NCBI GenBank assembly: GCA_900175165.2
Contig: FWWN02000520.1
Span: 1-46,121 of the forward strand
Reading direction: 5' to 3'
Source: Rhizomucor pusillus
Lineage: Eukaryota > Mucoromycota > Mucoromycetes > Mucorales > Lichtheimiaceae
DNA length: 46,121 bases
Below the pieces are notes generated by a model. That model was not told the origin of the DNA. It did no database searches and worked only from the letters and a program-made list of their open reading frames with translations. A program made the position numbers and the translations under genes. Below, in pieces: positions 23,079 through 34,038 of this stretch (its first letter is position 1; every line of letters begins with the position of its first letter).

Positions 23079-24729
23079 ATGGCCACTCAACATGACTTGA
23101 CACTACGGATGATTCCGTTTCTCGATCGGCATCTGGTGTTTCCTCTGCTTCAATTTCTGGAATTGAAGGAAGTAAGCTATCGCTCGCATTCGTATACGTA
23201 TAACGTGGTGGCTGATCAAGGAACAGCTTTACGCGCCAGCCGATCTGTTGCAAGCCAAGTATGATCTCTTCCATGACTCCAACATGGCCGATTTTATCCT
23301 TGACTTGTATCAAAAAATCAACAACACGACCGAGACTCCAAAGGGTAACTACAGAAAGACCAGTTTATTCCCGTTTCTGAAACGTCCTCTAACACCGCGG
23401 CAGAGCTTGCCGAGAAGAGAGAACGAATTCTAGCAAAGATGGAAGCTTTGCAATCCGAAGTGCAAAAAGTAATGCAAATTCTTGAAAAACCAGAAGTTAT
23501 TTCGATTCTGCGCCAAGATAAAGCACAAACTCTTCAGACACTCAAGGATGAATACGATGTATGTTAAAGTTATTTACATTCTTACCAGAAACTATGCTGA
23601 TTACGACCGCAACAAACAGCTTACCGAAGAAAAAATCAATCTCTTATACGAGTTTGGACAATTCGAGTTCGATTGTGGTAGCTATGGTAGCGCTGCTGAT
23701 ATGCTATATCACTTCAGCGTCCTGGTATGTTCTCCGGAAAGTCCCTCAACGTCGCAGACTCATCGCTAAAGTGGTAACTGTAGTCCACAGACGAAGAAAA
23801 ATGCTTCTCAGCATTGTGGGGCAAGATGGCTGCAGAAATCCTTTCTGGTAACTGGGATGCTGCAGTGGAGGAAATGCAAAAATTGCGAGACGCAATTGAT
23901 CACAAGGTATAAGATTATATATCTAGAGCTTTCAGCATCGCATGCCTAAGTGCTTCTTTTTGCAGAGTGGAGTGTCTCCTCTTCAACAGTTGCAGCAGCG
24001 AACCTGGTTGATCCACTGGTCACTGTTTATTATCTTTAACCACCCCAGAGGCCGTGACAGCTGCATCGATATCTTCTTTGCACCTCAATATATCAACACC
24101 ATTCAGACTTCATGCCCCTGGGTTCTGCGCTATCTCGCAGCTGCCGTCGTTACCAGCAAGCGCAGAAAGGCTCAGATGAAGGAGCTCGTCAAGATCATTG
24201 AGCAAGAGTCCTACGAATACCGTGATCCCGTCACCGAGTTCGTTGAAGCTCTGTTCGTGCATTTCGACTTTGATGGAGCACAAAAGAAGTTGAAGGAGTG
24301 CGAGGAAGTGTTGGCTAACGATTTCTTCCTTGGTTCCATCCAAGAGGATTTTATGGAAAGCGCACGACAATTCATCTCCGAGACTTACTGCCGCATTCAC
24401 CAAAAGATCAACATTAAAGACATGACGCAGACGCTCAATCTCAACCAAGAAGAGGGTGAAAAGTGGATTGTAAACCTTATCCGGGACACTCGAGTAGATG
24501 CCAAGATCGATTTTGAAGAAGTAAGACATACCAATACAACGGATATTCCTGTTTCAAGAGTCGCTAACTAGGACAAATATAGAACACTGTCATTATGAAC
24601 ACTCCTGTCACTTCCGTATATCAGCAAGTCATTGAACGTACCAAGGGTCTGTCATTCCGATCCCAAGTCCTTGCATCCGCCATCAAAAGACGCGAGCAAC
24701 AAGCGCAAGCCAAGGAAATGACCGCATAA
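23079..24729 (+). CDS. EIF3E: Translation initiation factor eIF3 subunit e (Int6)
   Basis: Subunit e of the eIF3 complex, which loads mRNA and initiator tRNA on the 40S subunit. Seven exons: 23079-23171, 23221-23344, 23404-23558, 23620-23724, 23784-23906, 23966-24520, 24583-24729; 433 residues against 445 in human. The conserved N-terminus reads [20 protein letters not shown]. The helical repeats carry [20 protein letters not shown] and [19 protein letters not shown]. The C-terminal PCI domain includes [18 protein letters not shown] and [13 protein letters not shown]. The intron 23345-23403 was placed to give the helix [17 protein letters not shown] in phase. Start is the first Met, matching the family N-terminus exactly. 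Stop codons are 221 bp from the convergent aminopeptidase. Confidence 0.96.
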
Positions 24730-24950
24730 ACTCCTATCTTTCTTATCCTTCGTCTGCATACTTTTCCTTTCTTAAAAGTAACTTTTTCCCTTCTTTCCCA
24801 GTACATAAAGCGAAACAGTAGAACGCATGCTGTTGTTTCTTTTTCAGAATCAGTCTGCAATAATCATTATGCTCCCGTTGGGATAAATGGCAGGTTTGCA
24901 AGTTTATACGTACGAAAATCAATAATTTATTGATGATCTCGCATCAATTT

Positions 24951-26721
24951 CTACATCGCCTTTGTACCTTTGAGTGTACCTTCAGGCCAATCAAGCTCCG
25001 GAATAAACATTGCCTTTGGTTGTTTAGCGTTCGACTGTTCATTTTCTATCAGTTCGAGTGATTCAGAGAAAGTCGCAATAGCGTGCGCCATTGCTTTGGC
25101 GTGGAGCAAAAAAGCGTCGTGATTGAGATTATCGACATTGTCGCATGCTTGGTGATAGCATTCATCGTAGGCTACTCCAGCCTTGCCATTCTTGTAACGC
25201 GCTAGAAATTAGTTAAACATTAGTCCTAGTTATACAGGATTAGATAATGTACAAAGTAGTATATCATTACCAGCTTGCTCCTCCGTCATCTTCACTTCAG
25301 CGCCGGTAAAGGTACCTCCGGCAGGAATGTTATTGACAATGAACTGATAGTAATCAGAGCGTCCGTCATATTCAGCCGGATCGTGAGGAACCCCTTGGCT
25401 GTCGAAGAAGTCTTTGAAAAGCTGTTCAATTGCAGCAGATCCCTCTGGAGCTGTGTCGCTGCTGCCCTCATAGATTCCATTGTAGGCGTTTGGACTAGCA
25501 ATCATATCAAAATTAAGATAGAGAGCGATCTTTTCTCGTTCTTTTTCGTCTGCGAGCATCTGAGTATGTTTCGATCCAAGCAGGCCAAACTCTTCGCCTG
25601 TCCACCAACAGAAGCGGACTGCGTACTTGGGAACGACGTTGCGGAAGAGGTAAGAGAGTTCCAACAAAGCACTCGTGCCGGAGCCGTCGTCGTTGATACC
25701 AGGACCATCCGAGACAGAATCCGAGTGAGCACCTATGACTATCACCTGTAAAATGTAAAAATTCAGATTGAGCTCAGTCTCTCGGGGATTTATGCAATGC
25801 TGTTATCCAACCTTAGACTTGTCTCCACCCTGTTGTCCCATTGTATTCGATTAGTATATGGCTTTGATAGAAAATATTTTATCTCGGTTCATCACCTTTG
25901 TCTCAGCGATAACATTGTATGTTAACCGTTCTTCCCGTTTTTCGATAATCGTAACCGTTAAAGTCACAATATCTCCATTCTCCACGAACGAAATCAACTG
26001 CTCTCCCGCTTCTTTTGTGATGCCAGCTGTCGGAGCGCCCGGAGGAAAGTCTTGACCTAATGTTCCCGAAAGAGGTCCGTCTTCGTTGTTGTAAATCAAA
26101 AGCGCTTTGGCACCGGCTTTTCCGGCTTCATAAGCCTTTTCGCCAAAGGAACACTCGCCACGCTTTACCAAGGCAATGCTGTTGCGAATTTTATAGTTAT
26201 AGTCGGATGAAGAGCAGCCTTGGTTGGAAACAAGGGCCAGCGGCGCCGTAACACCCTCTACAGGTGTACTTTCCGTGAACGTCATGAGACGGATAGGGAT
26301 ATCATCCGGTATGGGGATAATCAAATGTGCACTTTCCTTGACCCTCTCAGTGTAATTAAGGTACAAGGCTGTTGTATAAAAGATATGTACATTATCACGT
26401 GCGCTACATCATATTCCTGCCGAACTTACGCTCTAACCAGGTCAGGTAACCATTTTCAAGAGTCGACTGCGATATATACTTTATAGTCTCATTGTGACCT
26501 CCCGAGCCAAAGACGCGCGTGTTGCCATTGTCTGCCGCTATTTGTTGCAGTCGCTGCGAATGTCGCAACAAGCCGTCGATCGTCAACTGATCCTGCAGCC
26601 GGTCAGACAAGCTTGCAGACTCAGGAGTAGTCTTGAATACAGTCTGCGAGCCAGTAGGAAGTCCTTGCGCTTGGAGTAAGAGTGCGCTTGCTACGGTTAT
26701 CACTGCTCCCAGGATATGCAT
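24951..26721 (-). CDS. Secreted M28 aminopeptidase with PA domain
   Basis: Zinc exopeptidase of family M28 (leucine aminopeptidase / aminopeptidase Y type). Five exons: 26721-26430, 26368-25896, 25829-25812, 25745-25271, 25201-24951; 502 residues. A signal peptide MHILGAVITVASALLLQAQG suggests secretion or the vacuole. A protease-associated domain follows (IALVKRGECSFGEKAYEAGK-A). The di-zinc site shows as GAHSDS, GINDDGSG, WWTGEEFGLLGS, NFDMIASPN and a final His in DECYHQACD. The short C-terminal tail resembles LAP enzymes. Exon 3 is only 18 nt (Gly-Gly-Asp-Lys-Ser-Lys); it is supported by a TACTAAT branch site before it and by the family block K-G-G-D-K. Start is the Met that opens the signal peptide. 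Confidence 0.93.
25812..25829 (-). other. 18-nt internal microexon of the M28 aminopeptidase gene
   Basis: It encodes six residues between two 66-nt introns (25830-25895 and 25746-25811). Both have standard donors (GTGATG, GTTGGA) and CAG acceptors. It keeps the frame and the conserved Gly-Gly-Asp-Lys block. Confidence 0.8.
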
Positions 26722-27125
26722 CCTTGTTCGGGAAAAAGAGGTTCGGAGATCACGCAATACGAGCGCCCATCCTTGTTATCTTTTGTGATATTAGGACTGC
26801 GCCCTTGCGTTGCAACTGAGCTGTTTTCTAAAAGCAATGTTTGTTTAGCTCATGTAACGAGTCCAATCTCATACATAAACATCATTGATGTTAGTAATAT
26901 CTCAACCTGACAATAGAATGATGAAAATCGTGCTTACAAATGATAAACGCAATTGGTAGATACATGGTAACATAAGTAATCTCATATTGAGACTGGCAAA
27001 ACATGCTAGAATGGGGAATTTTACATCACTGTACATTGTTACATATATTTGATTCTGTGCCCTTTGATACCTGCATCCAGGGATCGCAAAATACGGCAGG
27101 AATACAAGGATTACTTTATTTCAGT
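26722..27125. other. Intergenic stretch, aminopeptidase 5' side / NUP42 3' side
   Basis: 404 bp between two minus-strand genes. It must hold the aminopeptidase promoter and the NUP42 3' end. AT-rich; no gene recognised. Confidence 0.4.
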
Positions 27126-28645
27126 TCACCGTAATTCAATAGGCGGCTCCATTTCTGGTATCTTTCCATACTCAAAGTTGTCGGCACTGAAAGCTTTGAA
27201 GATCGGATCGTCGGGCGAAAGTGCAGGTGCGGAGGATGATTCTTGTGATGATGAAGACGGCTGCTGCATATTTCCGAATGTAGCTGTGCTGCCAAATGTG
27301 GATGGTTGTGTTGATATTATTCCAGATTTCTGATCAGATCCAAGAGCGGATGTCTGCCCAAATGCTGGTTGCGATTGTTGCTGTGTAGTCGTAGTTGCAC
27401 CGAATCCTCCTCCCGTCAAACTGGATGTTTGTCCAAAAGTAGGTTGTGATGATTTAGCAGCTTGCTGCCCAAATGCAGATCCTAGACTCGACGTCTGGCC
27501 AAATACAGAACCGCCGGTTCCGAGAGACGATGTTTGTCCAAAAGCTGGCTGGCTACCGAGCGCTGATGTCTGGCCAAACTTGGCTTGCCCTCCCAGCGCA
27601 GATGTCTGCCCAAAGGCGGGTTGGCTTCCCAACGTAGATGTCTGTCCAAAAGCTGGCTGGCTGCCTAGGGCCGATGTCTGTCCAAATGCAGGTTGACTAC
27701 TATTTAGAGCTGATGTCTGTCCAAACGCTGGCTGGTTCCCTAAAGTTGACGTCGATCCAAATGCTGGCTTTTGTGTGGATGACCCAAAGGCGGACTGTCC
27801 TCCAAGCGAAGACGTCGATCCAAAAGTAGGTTGCTGCGTAGAAGAACCGAAAGCAGATTGTCCACCTAAAGCAGACGTTGACCCAAAGGTAGGTTGGCTA
27901 CCAAAAGTTGAGGTGGAAGATCCAAATGCTGACTGTGTGGTTGTTGCTGTTGAACCGAAAGCTGACGGTTGCGACGTTCCAAATGCAGATCCTCCTCCAC
28001 CGCCAAACGCTGATGGTTTTCCAAAAGCACTGGACCCGAATGCTGACTGGCCTCCTGCTGTACCAAAAGCTGAAGAGCCAAAAGATCCTGTGGAAGTGCC
28101 GCGGAAAGGCGCAAACTGTTTGCTACTTTGTGATCCTCCAAACGCTGACGTTGAGTTAGATTTTTCTTTTTCAAAATGTTGTATTGCATCTCGTGGTCGT
28201 CCGAGAATAGCTTCTATCTGCGAGTTCGCTTCCTTCAATAGATTTTCATGTTCTTGCACCTGTGAAAAAGGGACTTAGTACTCTGTCACGCAGAAAATAT
28301 ATACGAACATACGTACATATTGAGATGCATTGCCCGTAGAGCGCATGCTCATATAATATAACATCCTATCTTCTTCTGGACTACGGTCGACACCAACTAC
28401 CAGGTTGGGCTCTTCTTTTGCCGGTCCATACACACTGAGCTGCCACGTGGGTCTTTCTTCTGTAAAATTCTTCTTCAAAGATGCCTCACTGATCCATTGT
28501 GAGTCTTACTCAAATTCGGCATGCTGGCGCGTCCAAGCAGGACGACTTACTTGTATTTCTCCGAGGACGATTGGGACGTGTGCTCAAAAGGACAGGCATT
28601 GCCCTTGGCACAGCGACCCATTTGGTAGAACCGGCATAATACCAT
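27126..28645 (-). CDS. NUP42: CCCH zinc-finger FG nucleoporin (Nup42/Amo1 family)
   Basis: mRNA-export nucleoporin on the cytoplasmic face of the pore; family members help Dbp5/Gle1 remodel mRNPs. Three exons, 28645-28551, 28488-28317 and 28259-27126; 466 residues. It opens with a CCCH finger (Cys4, Cys12, Cys18, His22; MVLCRFYQMGRCAKGNACPF). Next comes the family block ERPTWQLSVYGPAKEEPNLV, then a coiled segment (HENLLKEANSQIEAIL). The rest is about 270 residues of phenylalanine-glycine repeats: first S-A-F-G units, then a tandem array of A-F-G-Q-T-S-A-L-G-S/G-Q-P. The tail after the repeats (ALSPDDPIFKAFSADNFEYG, then KIPEMEP) is acidic, in keeping with Gle1 binding. Start chosen because it puts the finger at the extreme N-terminus. 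Open frames on the other strand come from repeat composition. Confidence 0.94.
27340..28120 (-). repeat. Coding FG-repeat array in NUP42
   Basis: Degenerate in-frame repeats of 30-45 bp encode FG units with variable spacers. The best-conserved part, about 27480-27760, has a period near 36 bp. Nearly identical neighbouring units suggest recent expansion by slippage or unequal exchange. Confidence 0.75.
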
Positions 28646-28764
28646 TTAGATCGTGAATTCGAGTATGATAATGGCTTCAAAAAAAGGAAGAATATGTCTG
28701 GCAAGTTCTCCGACCCGATCGATTTACGCACTTTCTGTGCCTGAGCTCTCTTTCTTTTCCAGCA
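28646..28764. promoter_or_regulatory. Short divergent promoter, NUP42 / RRG7
   Basis: Only 119 bp separate the two start codons, so one compact region must serve both genes. I see no clear TATA box. Confidence 0.5.
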
Positions 28765-29454
28765 ATGCTCACTGCGACAAGACAATGTAGATCTATATGC
28801 TTGAAATGTATTTTATTTTCGAAAAGACATTTTGCCTCGAAAAGTCGACAAGCTCCTGCGACTCTAGCAGACTTTCTTGCACTGTCTAAAGGCAAAGATC
28901 AAACGACGGCTACTTTCCGGGGGACGTTGTTCGAATGGCAGACGAGGGAAGCATTGCAAACAGCATTTGGCATGCGTCTAAAGCATGTTGGAGGAAAAAG
29001 CGACCGAGGAGTTGACTTGCGCGGCGAGTGGCCTCTTAAAGAACTCAAGGCTGTACGACGGGATACCCAGCAAGCAGCGAGCTTACCCGACATTTCACCC
29101 ACAATTCTGGCTCAATGCAAAAATGTCAAATCAGGATGTACCCCGGATCACGTGCGTGCTCTTATAGGGACAATCATGGGCTACGGCGAGTTTGCAAAAG
29201 ACACGCTTGGCATAATGGCTATTGCAGGCTACAAAAACTTTACAAAGGACGTGGTTAGCCAGTTCATGGCTAGCCCTGTGCCGCTAAGTCTGGCAAAAAT
29301 TGACGGGACGCTAGTCCAATCCCTTATATTCAACCACGCTGCTGATGAATTATTGAAGGGATTGACGGTTACAACACATTTTGACTCTCGAGGCCATCCA
29401 TGTCCTTCATTGCTCTGTAATGGGCATGCACTCCAAATCCTTCCTACGTTGTAG
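28765..29454 (+). CDS. RRG7: Rrg7-like mitochondrial restriction-endonuclease-fold protein
   Basis: Single exon, 229 residues. The basic N-terminus (MLTATRQCRSICLKCILFSK, then RHFASKSRQ) looks like a mitochondrial presequence. A PD-(D/E)xK-type core follows: GTLFEWQTREALQ, then GGKSDRGVDLRGEW with the active-site Asp, and ILAQCKN with the E/Q-x-K element. This fits the yeast Rrg7 family, needed for respiratory growth, whose biochemical role is not established. A Gln replaces the usual Glu in the Q-x-K motif, so nuclease activity is uncertain. It is divergent from NUP42 and convergent with NIP7, whose stop is 35 bases away. Confidence 0.85.
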   Translation: MLTATRQCRSICLKCILFSKRHFASKSRQAPATLADFLALSKGKDQTTATFRGTLFEWQTREALQTAFGMRLKHVGGKSDRGVDLRGEWPLKELKAVRRDTQQAASLPDISPTILAQCKNVKSGCTPDHVRALIGTIMGYGEFAKDTLGIMAIAGYKNFTKDVVSQFMASPVPLSLAKIDGTLVQSLIFNHAADELLKGLTVTTHFDSRGHPCPSLLCNGHALQILPTL

Positions 29455-29489
29455 AATCACTAATGATTATGCGCTTTATGTAAATGCCT

Positions 29490-30269
29490 TTAAATGAGAG
29501 TCTCCTCAGAACGAAGGTATTCGCCAATATCAGCTTGATGAAATACAATGATATCAGTAGGTTGTAATCTTTTCATTTCTACAGTGGATCGAGCAGTAAC
29601 TCCAAAACCCTAATGTGCTGAATAAGTATCATGCAGTCCCACACTGCGCCGCTTCCTCTTCATCTTACCAGTGGAGTGTCTGTCATGGAATAGATGACGA
29701 CACCAGTGTGTTCCGGCGTATCATCTGTAATTCGTCCCAAATGTGCCTTGACTATGTGGTTACCGTACAAGAACGGCATTTCACCGTTAGGTTTAATCCA
29801 GATCTTGTACTGCAAAATGTTCATTTAATACACGAATATGAACGAACATCAACGGCATGCAAAGTAATATTTACCTTTGCGTATTGAGCCAAATGATCTA
29901 ATGCAGTAACATGTAAAGTGAATTTGCCGGTCTTTGTGAACTTTCCAAAGCAGACACCAAAAGATCCTAAATGATCACGAGCACAATGCTCTGCAACGCG
30001 GACCATTGCCTCGCTATTTGAAATGCTCAATACACTGGAGATTACAGTTAGAAATCAAAAAGCGTACCTGGCATAGTATACTCGGTCCTTGTGTAATCGG
30101 AAACAATATGGTTCGTCTGGTCGATCGATTAAATGTTTGATATTTGGTCCAATGCTTCGAGCCAAGGTCAGTCGACTGTGAGGCATGCGTAGCGAGTGAC
30201 AATAGTTACTTACTATTTAGCGAGCTTCGCAAACAGCGTTTCGGTTTCTTTGGTGGTTAAAGGTCGCAT
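29490..30269 (-). CDS. NIP7: 60S ribosome biogenesis factor Nip7
   Basis: Nucleolar factor for 27S pre-rRNA processing and 60S assembly. Five exons: 30269-30214, 30154-30068, 30025-29875, 29809-29669, 29609-29490; 184 residues against about 180 in yeast and human. It opens [20 protein letters not shown]. The middle has [19 protein letters not shown] and [20 protein letters not shown]. The C-terminal PUA domain has [36 protein letters not shown] and the closing [14 protein letters not shown]. All splices are in phase. Intron 30026-30067 is only 42 nt. The start is the only Met before the conserved N-terminus. Confidence 0.97.
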
Positions 30270-30458
30270 TAGATGTTAATAGATGAAAGGTCAAGAAGCT
30301 CTCTTGTGCCCTTTTTCGAAACCAAAAGATTTCAAGCCACTTCACTGGAAGAAGAGCGATGCCTCCAAAATGCGGACATTCATTTTTTGCATGAATCTGC
30401 TCTGGGTTTCTGGGGGATGGGAGGAGCATGGTCAACTTTGGTCGTCTTATCTTCTCCC
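30270..30458. promoter_or_regulatory. Divergent promoter, NIP7 / GID1
   Basis: 189 bp between the NIP7 ATG and the preferred Gid1 start. The Gid1 frame is open through all of it; two upstream Met codons are in frame (30273, 30417), so the true boundary could be shorter. Confidence 0.4.
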
Positions 30459-32365
30459 ATGACGCCTGTTCATCAGGACAATTATCCTCCTTATCTAGAG
30501 CACACTTCATTCCCCGAGCTACTGTCTAGAGCGTCTTGCAGCAATTCCCGTGCTCGCTACACCAAAGCTAGGGCCAGCGATGGGCTCGATTTGACGTTGC
30601 CGAGCGCGTGGAATCCGAACGATAAATCGCCTCACCTTGCTATCGGGGGAAATGGACTCGACCTGACTTATACAGGTACATCTCAAAAGTACCATTGCAT
30701 TCTCTCTTTTTTCAAGCATGAATTAAAAAGGGAGTGTATCACAGGGCCCGGCAGGAGCGAGATACACGCAGCAGCTGCGCGAAGTAACCATCCCATCAGA
30801 CATCAATGTGGAATATATTATTTCGAGATGCTTGTAAAAGCTAAAGGAGAGGATGGATTTATTGGAATCGGGTTCTGCGGCCGTAACAACAAGCTGGATA
30901 GGCTACCAGGTAAGCGTCTTGCCCAAGTTGGAGGGAGGCGATAATTTATTCACACGATGGCTAACCTCTAACATGCAGGCTGGGATGTAAACTCTTGGGG
31001 TTATCACGGTGACGATGGACATTCATTCGAAGGTTCTGGCACTGGAAAAATATACGGTCCACAGTTCACCACTGGAGATATCGTTGGATGCGGGATTAAC
31101 CTCGTCGATAAGACTGCATTTTACACAAAGAACGGCATATCCCTTGGAATTGCATTTCGCTCAATCAACACAGACATGGATCTCTATCCCTGTGTAGGCT
31201 TGCGGACTGTTGGAGAGCAGATCACCGTCAATTTTGGCCAAAAGCCGTTTGTTTTCGATATTGCTCGATATGTTCAGGTAACACACATGCTTGCATGCAA
31301 AAGTTGTTCCATGGTCTGAACGTGCATATGAGTAATTTAGGATCAAAAGCAAATCATATTGAAGGAGATTACACAGACACCAAAGTATACAAAACAGTGC
31401 AACGCCATTGTGGATCCTTTGGTTGTATCGTACCTGGTCAATCGAGGATACATTGGAGCTGCTGCAGCCGTTGCGAGAGAACTGCAATATATAAAAGGAC
31501 ACAATGTGTATCTGTCCCATTCAGGGCTGGACCCGAATGATTCAGAAAAGGAGAAGGAAGACATGCATACACGTCAAAGTAGGCCCTTTGATCTCACCCA
31601 GGGAGACTGTTTAGGACTTGATCAAGCTTACCAAGGAATTTAACAGGCATATGCGGTGCAGCGGCTACGGGAGACTTTGATTTGGCAATTGCCCTCACGG
31701 AAAAGCACTTTGGAAAAGATGTATTTCAGCTGGATCTCGGTCGAGATGTCTTATTCAAGCTGGAAAGCGGCAAGTTTGTTGCCCTAGTGAAGGCATACCA
31801 CGAAATGGGACAGCACAAAACTATTGGCAAACATGACGCTCGACATGAGCAGATGGATATAGATCAGGGCAACGATAGCGGAGTAGGATTCGCAGATGCT
31901 CAAGATACCAGTATGATATCCAATATCCTCGATTACGGCCGAAAATTACGTGATAAATATAAGCACGAACCAAAATACGAAAAGCCCTTAATGGTAAGAA
32001 ACATACATGTATCCCATGTTTCCTCTTGATTGCTAACTGACGCGTTCGTAGGAAATCTTTTCCCTGTTGGCATACCAAGATATCTCGTCATCTCCGTTGT
32101 CGTATTTAGTAGATACGTCAAGTAAACACAATCTCCTCGATGAATTGAATAGTGCCATCTTGGGTAAAGTCAATATTCTCAAGATGGATATGAAGCACAA
32201 CACCTAACTTTGGATTTTCCGTTCTTAGTGCTTCAGAAGCGATCGGCAGTCCCACCCTTGGAAAGTTTGTACAGACAGGCAGTAGTTGCAAACGAATATC
32301 TGGGATACATGGGATCGGAGAAGGCATCACTGGTCAACATTGCTTTAGATTTGAATCTACAATAG
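30459..32365 (+). CDS. GID1: SPRY-LisH-CTLH-CRA protein, RanBPM/Gid1 (Vid30) homologue
   Basis: Scaffold subunit of the GID/CTLH E3 ubiquitin ligase, which in yeast degrades gluconeogenic enzymes. Seven exons: 30459-30675, 30745-30909, 30979-31277, 31341-31578, 31647-31993, 32052-32163, 32229-32365; 504 residues. SPRY domain: [53 protein letters not shown]. LisH motif: [39 protein letters not shown]...LLFKL-type segment [12 protein letters not shown] end: [17 protein letters not shown]. Exon 4 joins to exon 5 as R-Q-S-I-C-G-A, the expected start of the CTLH helix. Start is uncertain: 30459 leaves room for a promoter, while 30417 is also possible and 30273 is only 3 bases from the NIP7 ATG. 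Confidence 0.93.
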
Positions 32366-32549
32366 AGCTGTCACGAGTCTGGGGCTAAATAGAAGCATTG
32401 TATATTAAAATCTGAAACTATGACAAAAGGGTGGGGAACGAAAGATGAAGTATAATACTATATACAAGCGATCAGAATATGTCTCTGGAATGTAAATATT
32501 GACTGTGTACAATACATACAGGTAATTATAGTAAGTGACTTTAAAGAAC

Positions 32550-34038
32550 TTAGATGTTATTTAACGCTGAAGGAGAGGTAATCTTCTCGGGCTCAAGTGA
32601 TCCTTGGGCAGCGTTGTTCTGGTGTACTTCCTTGATCTGCTCCGAGACGACCTTTTGCTCACCGCTTTCTGGGTCGACGGTGACGATCTTGTCGACGTGG
32701 TAGTAAGCCAGCTCACCAATTTCAGCAGCATCCAAGCCTTGAAGTTCAACCTCAGGGTCGACACGAAGCGACAAACCAGGGATGCGGTCCATAATAAACA
32801 AGATCAAGTAGGTAACGCAGAAGGACCAGGCAGCGCCAGCGGTAGCATCAGCAAGTTGGTAACCAAGTTGGATCCAGTTATGGTTCATCCAGCCACCATC
32901 AATCTCTGTGGCACCATCGAGACCAGCAATGTAGGATTCAGCAAACAGACCGGTAAGCAAACTTCCGACATAGCCACCAACACCGTGGACAGCAAAGACA
33001 TCGACCGCATCGTCAAAGTTGAAGATAAACTTGAGATGAGAAGCGAGGTTGCAAGAGACGCCACCGAGGAAGCCAATGGCAACTGCAGGTCCCGGTCCGA
33101 CGAAACCAGCAGCAGGGGTGATGGCAACCAAACCAGCAACAGCGCCCGAGCAGAAACCAAGAGCAGAAAATTTGCGTTCCAAGCGATAGTCCATGACGAG
33201 CCAAGTGACGGCACCGACAGCAGCTGCAAGGTTGGTAACAGTGCAGGCCATGGCAGCACGCAGGTTGGCAGAGAGTGCAGAGCCGCCATTGAAACCAAAC
33301 CAGCCGAACCAGAGGAAAGCAGTACCGAGAACAACGTTGGACATGTTGTGAGGCTTGAACTCGTGGGCTTTGGTGATACTTCCATGGCCGCGACGCTTGC
33401 CGAGGATAAGGGCGTATGCCAAACTGGCGAAACCACTGCTGATGTGGACAGGCGTACCACCTGCAAAGTCGAGACCACCAAGCTTGAAGCTCCAGCCATT
33501 TGAGTTCCAAGTCCAGCAGGCAATAAAGTCGTAGACGAGTGTAGACCAGATGAAGATAAAGAAAATCATTGGCAAAAGACGAGCACGTTCAGCAGCAGAG
33601 CCGATAGCCAAAGCAGGTGTGAGTGCAGCAAACATGCATTGATAGATACAGAAAACGATGTCAGGAATGCTGCTGCTGCCGATAGAAGGATCGCCAAGAA
33701 CGCCGCGTAAAAAGGCATTGTCAAGGTTACCGATAAAGGTAGAGCCAGTCTTGCTAAACGTCAAACTGTAGCCCCAGATAAACCACTACATCATCAAAGC
33801 TAAATCAATAAAACCTGGACTCGAATTGAGCGGGATGGCTGCTATACTGTACCTGGACAGTGACAACAACGAGCGAGAGAACACAGCACATAATGAGAGA
33901 CAAAGCATTCTTGGAACGGGCCATACCGCTGTAAAAGTAGCCAACGCCTGGGATCATGAGCCACACAAGGGCCATGCACACCAGGACGAAGGAAATATCG
34001 CCAGAGTTGAACTGTGAAGCGTAGTTAGGATCAGGCAT
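32550..34038 (-). CDS. Ammonium transporter (Amt/Mep family)
   Basis: Plasma-membrane ammonium channel/transporter. Two exons, 34038-33853 and 33785-32550; 473 residues with about 11 membrane helices. The N-terminus reads GDISFVLVCMALVWLMIPGV, then GYFYSGMARSKN. The family signature is DFAGGTPVHISSGFASLAYA, with the first pore His, and the second pore His is in FAVHGVGGYVGSL. Other Amt blocks: WFGWFGFNGGSALSANLRA, GFCSGAVAGLVAITPAAGFV. The cytosolic C-terminus includes G-L-x-L-R (PGLSLRVDPEVELQGLDAAE), the conserved helix that gates subunit cross-talk, followed by a polar tail. The 67-nt intron (33786-33852) lies after V-T-V-Q, restoring W-F-I-W-G-Y. Several GATA elements lie just upstream, consistent with nitrogen control. 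Confidence 0.96.

Noticed and set aside
27775..28278. Asp/Pro-rich plus-strand open frame
   Set aside because: It is the complement of the FG repeats of NUP42; its repeats follow from theirs.
32604..33503. 299-codon plus-strand open frame inside the ammonium transporter
   Set aside because: Antisense shadow of a conserved membrane protein; no recognisable motif.
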